From NCBI RefSeq assembly GCF_030764225.1, contig NZ_JASAXH010000001.1: DNA of 64,000 nucleotides, one strand, 5' to 3'. A program made the position numbers and the translations under genes. Positions 16,917-25,605 of this stretch are shown in pieces. Every line of letters begins with the position of its first letter. Position 1 is the stretch's first letter. The stretch comes from Phocoenobacter atlanticus. Lineage in GTDB: Bacteria; Pseudomonadota; Gammaproteobacteria; Enterobacterales; Pasteurellaceae. The notes under the pieces were generated by a model, which was given only the letters and a program-made list of their open reading frames with translations, was not told the DNA's origin and did not search any database.

Positions 16917-19358
16917 ATGCGAGTTCTTAAATTTGGGGGCACATCACTGGCTAATGCACAACGTTTTATGCAAGCTGCTGATATTATTGAAAATGCACAT
17001 TTAAGTGATCAAGCTGCAGTTGTATTATCCGCACCAGCAAAAGTCACTAATCATTTAGTCGCAATTATAGAAAATGCAAAAAATCAGCAACAAGTGACCG
17101 CTTGTTTAACAGAGTTAGAGGTCATATTTTTTGCGATTATTGAAGGATTATATCAAGCTAATGCAAAATTAGATCGTGAAGCATTACTTTCTTTGGTTAA
17201 TACGGAATTAACTCAAATTAAGCACTTAGCCGATGAAATTATCAAAACAGGAAAATGTGAAGATAAAATGAGTGCCACAGTACATTGTCGAGGTGAGAAA
17301 TTATCTATTGCGATAATGCAAGGCTGGTTTGAAGCGAAAGGGTATGGGGTCACAAATATTGATCCTGTTAAAAACTTGCTTGCAAGAGGTGATTATTTAG
17401 AATCTTCTGTGGATATTGCAAAATCAATGGAACGTATTGATGTTAAGGCTATTCCTAATAAAAATTTAGTGTTAATGGCAGGTTTTACTGCAGGCAATGA
17501 GCAGGGAGAACTGGTCTTATTAGGACGCAATGGTTCAGATTATTCCGCTGCCTGTTTAAGTGCTTGTTTAAACGCAGAGCGTTGCGAAATTTGGACAGAT
17601 GTTGATGGTGTCTATACTTGTGATCCTCGTCTGGTACCTGATGCGATTTGCTTAGAAACAATGAGCTATCAAGAAGCAATGGAATTAGCCTATTTTGGTG
17701 CAAAAGTGATCCACCCAAGAACCATTGCACCATTGGTTGCCCAGCAAATTCCTTGTGTGATTAAAAATACCGCAAATCCTGAAGGAAAAGGCACCTCCAT
17801 TGGGCATATTAGCAATGATAATGTAATGGTAAAAGGGATTACTAATCTTGATAATATGGCAATGTTTAACGTCTCAGGTTCTGGTATGCAAGGAATGGTG
17901 GGAATGGCTGCACGTATTTTTTCTGTGATGTCTAGTGCAGGGATTTCTATTATTTTAATCACTCAATCCTCTTCAGAATACAGTATTAGTTTTTGTGTGG
18001 CGGATAAATATGCAAATAACGCCTTATCAGCATTAGAAAGTGAATTTGAACAAGAGCTATCTCAACAGTTACTCGATCCTATTGAGGTAATGCAAAATCT
18101 ATCTATTGTGTCAGTCGTTGGAGATGGAATGCAGTCCGTCAAAGGATTAGCTGCTCGCTTTTTCTCTGCACTTGCTCAAGTAAATATCAATATTATTGCT
18201 ATTGCTCAAGGTTCATCAGAACGTTCTATTTCTGCGGTTGTACCAATGAATAAAGCCGTTGAAGCGGTAAAAGCTACGCATCAAATTCTGTTTAGCAATA
18301 AAAAAGTGATTAACCTTTGCTTATTTGGTGTAGGGGGAGTAGGAGCAAATTTAATTGAACAAATTAAAAATCAGCAAAGTTACCTTGCGAATAAAGATAT
18401 TGAAATTAATCTCTGTATGTTGGCAAATTCAAGCAAAGCCATTTTTAATAAAGATGGTGTGGCGCTGACAAATTGGCAATCACAACTTGCTAATGCGACA
18501 CAATCATCAGATTTTGATACCTTATTAGCTTTTGTGAAACAACACCATATTGTTAATCCCGTCTTTGTGGATTGTACCACTTCGCAAGTGGTGGCTAATC
18601 TCTATGCAAAAGCATTAAAAGAGGGCTTTCACGTGGTGACACCAAATAAAAAAGCCAATACATCAGATTATGCGTACTATCAACAATTACGTGAAAATGC
18701 ACGTCGCAGCCATCATAAATTTTTGTATGAAACGAATGTGGGTGCAGGGTTGCCCGTAATTGAGAACTTACAACATTTACTTGCAGCAGGTGATGAAGTA
18801 CAACGTTTTGAGGGTATTTTGTCAGGCTCACTCTCTTTTATTTTTGGTTTACTTGAAGAAGGTTTAACCCTTTCGCAAGCAACGGTATTGGCAAAACAAA
18901 AAGGATTTACAGAACCTGATCCTCGTGATGATTTGTCGGGTGAGGATGTTGCACGTAAATTATTAATTTTAGCACGTGAAATTGGCTTACCTTTAGAACT
19001 GGCAGATATTGAAGTAGAGGGTGTGCTACCACAAGGTTTTGCACAAGGAAAATCAACGCCAGAGTTTTTACAATTATTACCCGAACTTGATCAAAAATTT
19101 GCAAAAAATGTTGAACAAGCCACCGCTTGTAATAAAGTATTGCGTTATGTTGGATCAATAGATAACGGTAAATGTAAAGTGTCAATCAAAGCAGTAGATA
19201 GTGATGATCCACTATTTAAAGTGAAAAATGGTGAGAATGCACTGGCATTTTATACCCACTATTATTCTCCAATTCCATTGTTATTACGTGGCTATGGAGC
19301 GGGTAATGATGTCACCGCAGCAGGTATTTTTGCCGATATTTTACGTACATTAAGATAA
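16917..19358 (+). CDS. thrA: Bifunctional aspartokinase I / homoserine dehydrogenase I
   Basis: ThrA catalyses the first and third steps from aspartate to threonine. The 813-residue protein has the aspartokinase domain first, with LKFGGTSLAN at residues 4-13 and LGRNGSDYSAA. Two ACT regulatory domains follow (about 315-460, containing VSGSGMQGMVGMAAR and a matching second copy). Homoserine dehydrogenase begins at about 465 with the nucleotide-binding LFGVGGVGANL and continues with ETNVGAGLPVI. It is probably feedback-inhibited by threonine. thrB follows 11 bases later. Confidence 0.97.
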   Translation: MRVLKFGGTSLANAQRFMQAADIIENAHLSDQAAVVLSAPAKVTNHLVAIIENAKNQQQVTACLTELEVIFFAIIEGLYQANAKLDREALLSLVNTELTQIKHLADEIIKTGKCEDKMSATVHCRGEKLSIAIMQGWFEAKGYGVTNIDPVKNLLARGDYLESSVDIAKSMERIDVKAIPNKNLVLMAGFTAGNEQGELVLLGRNGSDYSAACLSACLNAERCEIWTDVDGVYTCDPRLVPDAICLETMSYQEAMELAYFGAKVIHPRTIAPLVAQQIPCVIKNTANPEGKGTSIGHISNDNVMVKGITNLDNMAMFNVSGSGMQGMVGMAARIFSVMSSAGISIILITQSSSEYSISFCVADKYANNALSALESEFEQELSQQLLDPIEVMQNLSIVSVVGDGMQSVKGLAARFFSALAQVNINIIAIAQGSSERSISAVVPMNKAVEAVKATHQILFSNKKVINLCLFGVGGVGANLIEQIKNQQSYLANKDIEINLCMLANSSKAIFNKDGVALTNWQSQLANATQSSDFDTLLAFVKQHHIVNPVFVDCTTSQVVANLYAKALKEGFHVVTPNKKANTSDYAYYQQLRENARRSHHKFLYETNVGAGLPVIENLQHLLAAGDEVQRFEGILSGSLSFIFGLLEEGLTLSQATVLAKQKGFTEPDPRDDLSGEDVARKLLILAREIGLPLELADIEVEGVLPQGFAQGKSTPEFLQLLPELDQKFAKNVEQATACNKVLRYVGSIDNGKCKVSIKAVDSDDPLFKVKNGENALAFYTHYYSPIPLLLRGYGAGNDVTAAGIFADILRTLR

Positions 19359-19369
19359 GGAGCAAAGCA

Positions 19370-20317
19370 ATGGCATTACGAATTTATGCACCTGCAACCA
19401 GTGCAAATATCAGTGTAGGATTTGATTTATTAGGTGCTGCCGTTTCTCCAATAGATGGTTCATTACTTGGAGATATGGTCGAAATTGATGATTGTCACAC
19501 TCTCTTTGAATTTGAAAGTGTTGGGCGATTTGTTAAAAAATTACCTAAAGAGCGAGAAAAAAATATTGTCTATCAAGCCTATGTTTTATTTAGTGAAAGG
19601 TTAAAATTACGAGGTGGAAAGGTTAAAAAACTACGTTTAACCTTAGAAAAAAATATGCCAATTGGTTCAGGATTAGGGTCGAGTGCCTGTTCTATTGTTG
19701 CGGCATTAGTGGCGCTTAACCAATTTCATCACAATCCATTTACTGAAATGGAATTATTGGAAATGATGGGGCAGTTAGAAGGACGAATTTCAGGCAGTAT
19801 TCATTATGATAATGTTGCACCTTGTTATTTAGGTGGTTTACAGCTAATGGTTGACGGACAAGGGAGTATTTGTCAATCTTTACCTTTTTTTGAAAATTGG
19901 TATTGGATACTCGCTTATCCCGGAATAAAGGTTTCTACGGCGAAAGCACGAGCCATTTTACCAGAAAATTATTCACGTCAAGATATCGTCGCTCAAGCTC
20001 GTTATTTAGGGAGCTTTATCCACGCTTGCCATACTAAACAGGAGGCTTTAGCCACAGAAATGATGCGAGATGTGATTGCTGAGCCTTACCGTGAGCAACT
20101 ATTACCAAACTTTGCTACCATACGCCAACAATCTAAAGATCTCGGCGCATTGGCTGTGGGTATCTCAGGCTCTGGTCCTACGATGTATGCAATTGCTTCA
20201 AGCCTTGAAGATGCTTATAGATTATCCAGTTACCTTGAAAATAACTATTTACAAAATGATTCGGGTTTTGTACATATTTGTAAGGTTGATAGCGAGGGAG
20301 CGAGAGCGTTAGGGTAA
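19370..20317 (+). CDS. thrB: Homoserine kinase
   Basis: ThrB phosphorylates homoserine. The 315-residue GHMP kinase has APATSANISVGFD at its N-terminus, the ATP-binding PIGSGLGSSACS at about residues 95-106, and AVGISGSGPTMYA near the C-terminus. AAGGAG precedes the ATG. The usual third gene thrC is not downstream. A terminator-like palindrome and a convergent PTS operon lie there instead. Confidence 0.96.
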   Translation: MALRIYAPATSANISVGFDLLGAAVSPIDGSLLGDMVEIDDCHTLFEFESVGRFVKKLPKEREKNIVYQAYVLFSERLKLRGGKVKKLRLTLEKNMPIGSGLGSSACSIVAALVALNQFHHNPFTEMELLEMMGQLEGRISGSIHYDNVAPCYLGGLQLMVDGQGSICQSLPFFENWYWILAYPGIKVSTAKARAILPENYSRQDIVAQARYLGSFIHACHTKQEALATEMMRDVIAEPYREQLLPNFATIRQQSKDLGALAVGISGSGPTMYAIASSLEDAYRLSSYLENNYLQNDSGFVHICKVDSEGARALG

Positions 20318-20339
20318 TCAATACAAAGGGATGAAAAAT

Positions 20340-20380
20340 AAATCCGATTTATAGGGGAGACTGCCCTATAAATCGGATTT
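20340..20380. terminator. Terminator between thrB and the PTS operon
   Basis: A perfect 17-bp stem AAATCCGATTTATAGGG / CCCTATAAATCGGATTT is formed. The U-tract is on the minus-strand side, so it mainly serves the convergent PTS operon and may also stop thrAB transcripts. Confidence 0.82.
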
Positions 20381-20428
20381 GCTTTGATGAAAGTTATTAC
20401 TAACTTACTTTAATTTTACTTAACTTAA

Positions 20429-21223
20429 TTATAAAATACCTAAAAAGGATAATAGAATAGAAAGCCCAAATGTAATGGCAATCAACATAATAGGATTAAA
20501 ACGTTTTTTAGTAAGCAGATAATACATACTTAATACATAGCCTAATCCTAAAATATTTGGAAAAATCTTATCAAAAAAGTCTGTTTGAACAGAAACGGTT
20601 TTTTGAGCATTGACCACTATCTCACTGATAACATTAATATGGACATAGGACGCAATTAAACCACCGATTACAGTGACCCCTAAAATAGTTGCCCCTTTTG
20701 CGATAATATCGGACTCTTTCTTAATGCGTTCAACAGCATTTATTCCTAAATTATACCCAAGATGGGTTAAAGGAATGCGTAATAGCCAAATGGCAAGGTA
20801 AACCGCAAAAAATAAAATGGGTCCAAGTACGCTACCTGACATTGCCAAAGAAGCACATACCCCTGCCATAATTGGTAACAAGGTGAACCAAAATATCGCA
20901 TCACCAATCCCTGCTAAAGGAGCAAATAATGCCAGTTTCAGCCCTTTGATTGTGGCTCTTTTTTCTTTTGCTTCTTCTAATGAAACCAGCAAGCCCATTA
21001 AAAAGCCAACAAGGTTTGGATGGGTATTGATAAATTCCAAATTATCATTCATTGCATCAGAAAGATCTTTTTTATCTTTATGAATTTTCTTTAACAAAGG
21101 TAATTGTGAGTATAGAAAACCACAAGATTGCATTCTTTCATAGTTAAAACTTGCTTGCAAAAATGATGAACGAATAGCAAGTTTGGTAATATCTGATTTG
21201 GTAATAACTTTATTAGATTCCAT
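20429..21223 (-). CDS. PTS mannose-family permease, EIID
   Basis: EIID is one of the two membrane subunits of mannose-type PTS transporters. Starting at MESNKVITK (21223) gives 264 residues, the usual AgaD-like length. A strong GGAGG/GAAGAAG ribosome region precedes it, and it overlaps the EIIC gene end by 11 bases. An earlier in-frame start at 21292 lies inside EIIC and is not preferred. The family N-terminus is present (LAIRSSFLQASFNYERMQS, then GFLYSQLPLL). It is closest in memory to N-acetylgalactosamine/galactosamine systems. Confidence 0.9.
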   Translation of the reverse strand: MESNKVITKSDITKLAIRSSFLQASFNYERMQSCGFLYSQLPLLKKIHKDKKDLSDAMNDNLEFINTHPNLVGFLMGLLVSLEEAKEKRATIKGLKLALFAPLAGIGDAIFWFTLLPIMAGVCASLAMSGSVLGPILFFAVYLAIWLLRIPLTHLGYNLGINAVERIKKESDIIAKGATILGVTVIGGLIASYVHINVISEIVVNAQKTVSVQTDFFDKIFPNILGLGYVLSMYYLLTKKRFNPIMLIAITFGLSILLSFLGIL

Positions 21224-22013
21224 CTTCTTCGTCCTCCACTTTTCGTGTGATTGTACTAATACTGGATAATATCTGACTACGCTCTTTACCAATGTTATAC
21301 ATTAACATTGCAAGAGCAAACCCTACTGCTGCTACTGGAAGTAAGTTTGAGAAGGTTAAGAAACTCGCCATTACAAATCCAATAATGAGGTAAGGAACAT
21401 ATTCCAGTTTGAGTAATACTTTTAATAACATACCAAAACCAACTGCTGGTAAAATTCCTCCTGTTACTTCAAATCCGTGAGTAAGCCATTGAGGTAAACT
21501 ATTCACAAACACTTTCATTGGTTCTTGAGCAATATAAACACATAAGAACACAACAATGGCATAAATACATCCAATAATTGCAGTAGTGGTTATATTTATT
21601 TTTGCAATACTTTGTACATCTGCGTTATCAGCCGCTTCATCAGCTTTAACCATAAAAATAGTAAATGCCGAGTAGCAGAATAAAATGATATATTGCATTA
21701 AAAAGCTAAATGGTAAAGCCAAAGCCATAGAAGCCTGTGGGGTTGATCCTGTGGTATAAGCGAGTACCGTTCCCATTACACCTGCCAAAATAGGATTTGG
21801 TGGTTGCACACCTCCTGCTGGTGTTAAACCTGCAAAAGCAAGTTCAGTTAAACCACCAACCATTAAACCTGTTTGTAAATCACCTAAAATGGCACCTGTT
21901 AAAGTGGCAACGATAATTGGTCTAAAAATAAAAAGTGCCTCAAACCAAAAATCAATACCAACAATTAAAGCCATTATGGCAATTCCAATTCCTTGTAACA
22001 AAGTAATTTCCAT
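21213..22013 (-). CDS. PTS mannose-family permease, EIIC (Aga-like)
   Basis: The 266-residue inner-membrane protein has seven or more hydrophobic segments. It carries the EIIC sorbose/mannose family features LTGAILGDLQTGLMVGG, then TELAFAGLTPAGGVQPPNP. The last is a strong signature of this family. It resembles AgaW/AgaC of the GalNAc systems. AAGGAGA precedes the ATG. It is the middle gene of a IIB-IIC-IID operon read leftward. Confidence 0.9.
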   Translation of the reverse strand: MEITLLQGIGIAIMALIVGIDFWFEALFIFRPIIVATLTGAILGDLQTGLMVGGLTELAFAGLTPAGGVQPPNPILAGVMGTVLAYTTGSTPQASMALALPFSFLMQYIILFCYSAFTIFMVKADEAADNADVQSIAKINITTTAIIGCIYAIVVFLCVYIAQEPMKVFVNSLPQWLTHGFEVTGGILPAVGFGMLLKVLLKLEYVPYLIIGFVMASFLTFSNLLPVAAVGFALAMLMYNIGKERSQILSSISTITRKVEDEEDGI

Positions 22014-22042
22014 AATTTTCTCCTTAATCTGATGAGTTAAAA

Positions 22043-22507
22043 TTATTTAATAAATTCCTTACTATCTCCGGGAACGTCCTGTATATACAGCTCAACGCCA
22101 TAGTCTCGGATTTTGTGTAAATAATCTAAGTCTGTTTCATCAACATAGACTTTTTTACTTAATTGAGTTTTGCCTTTTGAAAAGTGCATATTACCAATAT
22201 TCACCTCTTCAATCGGTACACCTCCTTCAATCAACTTCCAAGCAACCTCTGGAGTTGGAACAACAATAAAAATTTTCTGTCGATCTGAAGCTTTATGAAT
22301 AACGTTAATCATTTTTTCAATACTGAAAAAACGCACACCAGCCCCTGAGGTTTGCAAAACACTTGCCATAAGTTGCTGTTGAAGTGGATCTTCTGCGACA
22401 TCATCATCAACGACCACAACAAGATTAGATTGAAGGGTCATTACCCAAGTCATTCCAACTTGTCCGTGAATTAAACGATTGTCTATACGAGTGAGTAAGA
22501 TAGGCAT
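22043..22507 (-). CDS. PTS mannose-family phosphocarrier, EIIB (AgaV/AgaB-like)
   Basis: EIIB passes phosphate to the incoming sugar. The 154-residue protein has the active histidine in LTRIDNRLIHGQVG (His14) and continues with DDVAEDPLQQQLM and GGVPIEEVNIGNMHF. These match AgaV-type EIIB of N-acetylgalactosamine systems. No EIIA domain is fused or adjacent, so this must be supplied by another locus. It is the first gene of the operon, preceded by GGGAGAG and, further up, by a 7-bp tandem repeat and a CRP-like site. Confidence 0.9.
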   Translation of the reverse strand: MPILLTRIDNRLIHGQVGMTWVMTLQSNLVVVVDDDVAEDPLQQQLMASVLQTSGAGVRFFSIEKMINVIHKASDRQKIFIVVPTPEVAWKLIEGGVPIEEVNIGNMHFSKGKTQLSKKVYVDETDLDYLHKIRDYGVELYIQDVPGDSKEFIK

Positions 22508-22581
22508 AGTCTCTCCCTATTTGATTATGTAAAGCATAAATAAAAAGATTGACTTATTGTAGATCGAAATTGTTAAATTAC

Positions 22582-22652
22582 AATTATTAATTATTAATTA
22601 TTAATTATTAATTATTAATTATTAATTATTAATTATTAATTATTAATTATTA
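22582..22652. repeat. Tandem repeat, 7-bp unit AATTATT, about 10 copies
   Basis: The unit repeats perfectly over 71 bp. The array is 75-145 bases upstream of the EIIB start codon and lies between the likely promoter and a CRP-like site. Copy-number change would alter that distance in 7-bp steps. Confidence 0.97.
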
Positions 22653-22665
22653 GATCAAGATCACA
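22650..22665. promoter_or_regulatory. CRP-like site upstream of the Aga-type PTS operon
   Basis: TTAGA-TCAAGA-TCACA has one perfect CRP half-site and one with two mismatches, at the correct 6-bp spacing. It overlaps the distal end of the 7-bp repeat. Sugar PTS operons are common CRP targets. Confidence 0.5.
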
Positions 22666-22704
22666 TTTTTTATTAAAAATACCACAGAAAATAACAATAA
22701 AATT

Positions 22705-23457
22705 TTATTTTTTGATATTTTTTGCACTTTCAATCTCAAAAACCACCACTTTATGAGAGTTTTTACTATCGATTTTCCAACGGATATTACACTCAGCCAG
22801 TAACATTCCATATACTCGATCAGTCAGTTTACCTTGTTGATAAGCTGGACGAGGATCTTGTGCGATAACGTCTCGGATAAATGCAATGGGATCATCAATT
22901 TGATATTTTGCAAATTTTTGACAAGATGTAACCGCTTGTTTCACCTCTTGCGTAAAGGTAACGGTTAATTTTGGAGTAGGTTTATGTTGTGCAAAACCAG
23001 ATTTGGCATTGACTTCGCTATCAGCATAGGCGAGATAGGGTTTAATATCTAAAATTGGTGTGCCGTCAACTAAATCCACACTGCCTAAATAAAGCAACAC
23101 GTCTCCATTTTTATAGTCGATTTTTTCTAATTTCACTTTTGATAAACCAATGGGATTGGGGCGATGTGTAGAGCGACTTGCAAATACACCCACTCGTTGA
23201 TTACCCCCTAAACGAGGAGGTCGCACTGTGGTTTGTACTTTACCTTGTGGAATATGATGAAATTGAAATAATAACCATAAATGGCTAAATTCACTGAGTC
23301 CTCGAACACTCTCTTCTGTATTGTAAGGAGGGAGTAAACGCAATATCCCTTTACCCTCAGCCACTAAATTAGGTTGGCGTGGTACAGAAAATTTTTCACC
23401 GTAAGGCGTATGAATAATTCCCACGGGATAGCACGTAATTGGTTGAAGTTCCATCAT
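22705..23457 (-). CDS. trmO: tRNA (N6-threonylcarbamoyladenosine37-N6)-methyltransferase TrmO
   Basis: TrmO (YaeB/TsaA family) methylates t6A37 in threonine tRNA. The 250-residue protein has the family core GIIHTPYGEKFSVPRQP, LSEFSHLWLLFQFH, and the strongly conserved VGVFASRSTHRPNPIGLS, then VDLVDGTPILDIKPYLAYAD. The C-terminal small domain contains QDPRPAY. The first two codons are both ATG, so the start may be 3 bases later. Divergent menA starts about 100 bp away. Confidence 0.93.
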   Translation of the reverse strand: MMELQPITCYPVGIIHTPYGEKFSVPRQPNLVAEGKGILRLLPPYNTEESVRGLSEFSHLWLLFQFHHIPQGKVQTTVRPPRLGGNQRVGVFASRSTHRPNPIGLSKVKLEKIDYKNGDVLLYLGSVDLVDGTPILDIKPYLAYADSEVNAKSGFAQHKPTPKLTVTFTQEVKQAVTSCQKFAKYQIDDPIAFIRDVIAQDPRPAYQQGKLTDRVYGMLLAECNIRWKIDSKNSHKVVVFEIESAKNIKK

Positions 23458-23557
23458 ATCGTCAATTTCCTTTAAAAAATTAAAAAATAATATGTCATTT
23501 TATAATAAAATAGCTCATTATAAGGAAACTAAATCATAAATAAAATTTTAACCTACA

Positions 23558-24469
23558 ATGACGATGAATAAACTCTCTACACTTTCTATTTGGATTAGCA
23601 CCGCACGTCCAAAAACCTTGCCTTTAGCTTTAGCCTCTATTTTAGTTGGCTCAGCATTAGCGTCATCGGTTGGTGCATTTAATGGTATTACCACTTTTTT
23701 AGCTTTTTTAACCACCCTGTTATTGCAAATTCTCTCTAACTTTGCAAATGATTATGGTGATCATATTCAAGGCTCTGACACCGCTGAGCGTATAGGGCCA
23801 TTAAGAGCTATTCAACAAGGTGAAATTACCAAAGAGCAACTGAAAAAAGCGATTTATATACTAATAGGGCTTTCTTTACTTAGCGGTTTAACATTAATTA
23901 TTTATGCTTATCAGTCGTGGCAGGATCTGGTTGTTTTTGGTGTATTGGGTGTGCTGGCGATTATTTGTGCAATTACTTATACTGTTGGTAGAAAACCTTA
24001 TGGATATATGGGGTTAGGCGATATTTCTGTATTGGTTTTCTTTGGCTTTTTAGCCGTATCTGGAACATTCTATTTACAGGTTCATTCTTTATCAATGATT
24101 ATTTTTCTTCCTGCCTTTAGCTGTGGATTACTTTCAGTTGCAGTACTCAATATCAATAATCTAAGGGATATTCATCAAGATAAAGTGGCAGGGAAAAATA
24201 CGATTATTGTACGTTTAGGATCAAAAAAAGGCTGTATTTATCATATCTTATTATTAACACTAGCGGTCACTTGTTACTTAATTTTTGCAATTTTAACGCA
24301 ACAATCTTGGCAAGGTTTTCTTTTCCTTATCACCACACCGTTATTGGTTAAGCACGCTTTAACCGTTTATCGTCATCAAGATCCTTGCGAACTTCGTCCT
24401 TTATTGGGGCAAATGGCAGGCTTAGCTTTAATCACTAACTTTATTTTTAGCTTAGGAATAATGTTATAG
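23558..24469 (+). CDS. menA: 1,4-dihydroxy-2-naphthoate polyprenyltransferase
   Basis: MenA attaches the isoprenoid tail in (demethyl)menaquinone synthesis. The 303-residue UbiA-family protein has about eight membrane segments. It carries the prenyl-diphosphate motif NFANDYGDHIQGSD and a second one, NNLRDIHQDKVAGKNT. The start could also be the second Met, 6 bases in. It ends 10 bases before the convergent tsaD. Confidence 0.95.
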   Translation: MTMNKLSTLSIWISTARPKTLPLALASILVGSALASSVGAFNGITTFLAFLTTLLLQILSNFANDYGDHIQGSDTAERIGPLRAIQQGEITKEQLKKAIYILIGLSLLSGLTLIIYAYQSWQDLVVFGVLGVLAIICAITYTVGRKPYGYMGLGDISVLVFFGFLAVSGTFYLQVHSLSMIIFLPAFSCGLLSVAVLNINNLRDIHQDKVAGKNTIIVRLGSKKGCIYHILLLTLAVTCYLIFAILTQQSWQGFLFLITTPLLVKHALTVYRHQDPCELRPLLGQMAGLALITNFIFSLGIML

Positions 24470-24478
24470 CGTAAAGAA

Positions 24479-25507
24479 TCAGATTGATGTTAATTCTGTC
24501 ATTGACCAACGTGGTTTTACATTAATGCTTAAATCACTTTGCTCACCATTTTTAAGGCGTAAAAAACCAGCGTAAGCAATCATCGCACCATTATCTGTAC
24601 AAAATTCAGGGCGAGGGTAAAAAACGTTGCCTTGTTGCTTTTTCATCAATTCTGCAAGGTTGTGACGAAGTTGTTTATTGGCACTAACTCCACCAGCGAC
24701 CACTAAACGTTTATAACCTGTTTGTTTCAATGCTCGGCGACATTTAATCATCAAGGTATCTACAACGGCATCTTGGAAGGCATAAGCGATATCACAACGA
24801 GTTTGTTCGTTTAATGTACCTTGTTCAGCAATCTGTTTATGAATAGTATTAGCGGTTGCTGTTTTTAGACCAGAAAAACTAAAATCTAATCCAGGTCTAT
24901 CTGTCATAGGGCGAGGAAATTTAAAACGTTCTGCTGTACCTTGCTCTGCCAATTTTGAGAGTGCAACACCTGCTGGATAGTCTAATCCAAGCAATTTCCC
25001 TGTTTTATCAAAGGCCTCACCTGCAGCATCATCAATAGATTCACCAAGCAGTTCGTAATTTCCCACATTTTCAACTTTAATTAATTGAGTATGTCCCCCT
25101 GAAACTAACAATGCAATAAAAGGAAACTCAGGAGGATTTTCTTCGAGCATTGGAGCGAGTAGATGTCCTTCCATATGATGTACGCCAAGTGCAGGTATAT
25201 TCCACGCATAAGCCAATGAACGAGCGATGGTTGAACCCACTAATAATGCACCGACCAAACCTGGTCCAGCCGTATAAGCAATACCATCAATTTGATCAGC
25301 CGTTAAATTGGCTTCATCAAGAGCGGCTTGAATTAAAGGTAATGTTTTACGAATATGATCCCGTGAGGCAAGTTCCGGTACAACGCCACCATAATCAGCG
25401 TGCATTTCAATTTGACTATAAAGTTGATTGGCAATCAACCCTTGTTGTTCATCATAAATGGCGATGCCGGTTTCATCACACGAGGTTTCAATTCCTAAAA
25501 TTCTCAT
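24479..25507 (-). CDS. tsaD: tRNA threonylcarbamoyladenosine synthase subunit TsaD
   Basis: TsaD transfers threonylcarbamoyl to A37 of ANN-decoding tRNAs and supplies the substrate of TrmO, encoded 1 kb away. The 342-residue ASKHA-fold protein has MRILGIETSCDETGIAIYD at its start, the metal-binding HHMEGH, LLVSGGHTQL, GESIDDAAGEAFDK and VAGGVSANKQLR. The length is typical for the family. A terminator belonging to upstream bamD lies just before it. Confidence 0.97.
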   Translation of the reverse strand: MRILGIETSCDETGIAIYDEQQGLIANQLYSQIEMHADYGGVVPELASRDHIRKTLPLIQAALDEANLTADQIDGIAYTAGPGLVGALLVGSTIARSLAYAWNIPALGVHHMEGHLLAPMLEENPPEFPFIALLVSGGHTQLIKVENVGNYELLGESIDDAAGEAFDKTGKLLGLDYPAGVALSKLAEQGTAERFKFPRPMTDRPGLDFSFSGLKTATANTIHKQIAEQGTLNEQTRCDIAYAFQDAVVDTLMIKCRRALKQTGYKRLVVAGGVSANKQLRHNLAELMKKQQGNVFYPRPEFCTDNGAMIAYAGFLRLKNGEQSDLSINVKPRWSMTELTSI

Positions 25508-25536
25508 TGTCAGTTTGTTATTCCTAAAAAATAAAG

Positions 25537-25560
25537 CCCTCTTTCATTAATGAAAGAGGG
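25537..25560 (-). terminator. bamD terminator
   Basis: The 24-bp palindrome CCCTCTTTCATTAATGAAAGAGGG forms a hairpin. On the minus strand it runs into CTTTATTTTTT. It lies between the bamD stop and the tsaD start. Confidence 0.88.
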
Positions 25561-25605
25561 GGAGTGTAAATAAAAATTTGTAAAAAAGTTTAAAAATGTG
25601 ACCGC

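Noticed and set aside
20340..20380. Terminator dedicated to thrAB
   Set aside because: The plus-strand side has no clear T-run after the stem. The U-tract faces the PTS operon, so it is listed as serving mainly that operon.
21224..21292. Longer in-frame start for the EIID gene
   Set aside because: It lies inside the EIIC coding region without a clear ribosome site. The ATG at 21223 has a strong one and gives the family length.
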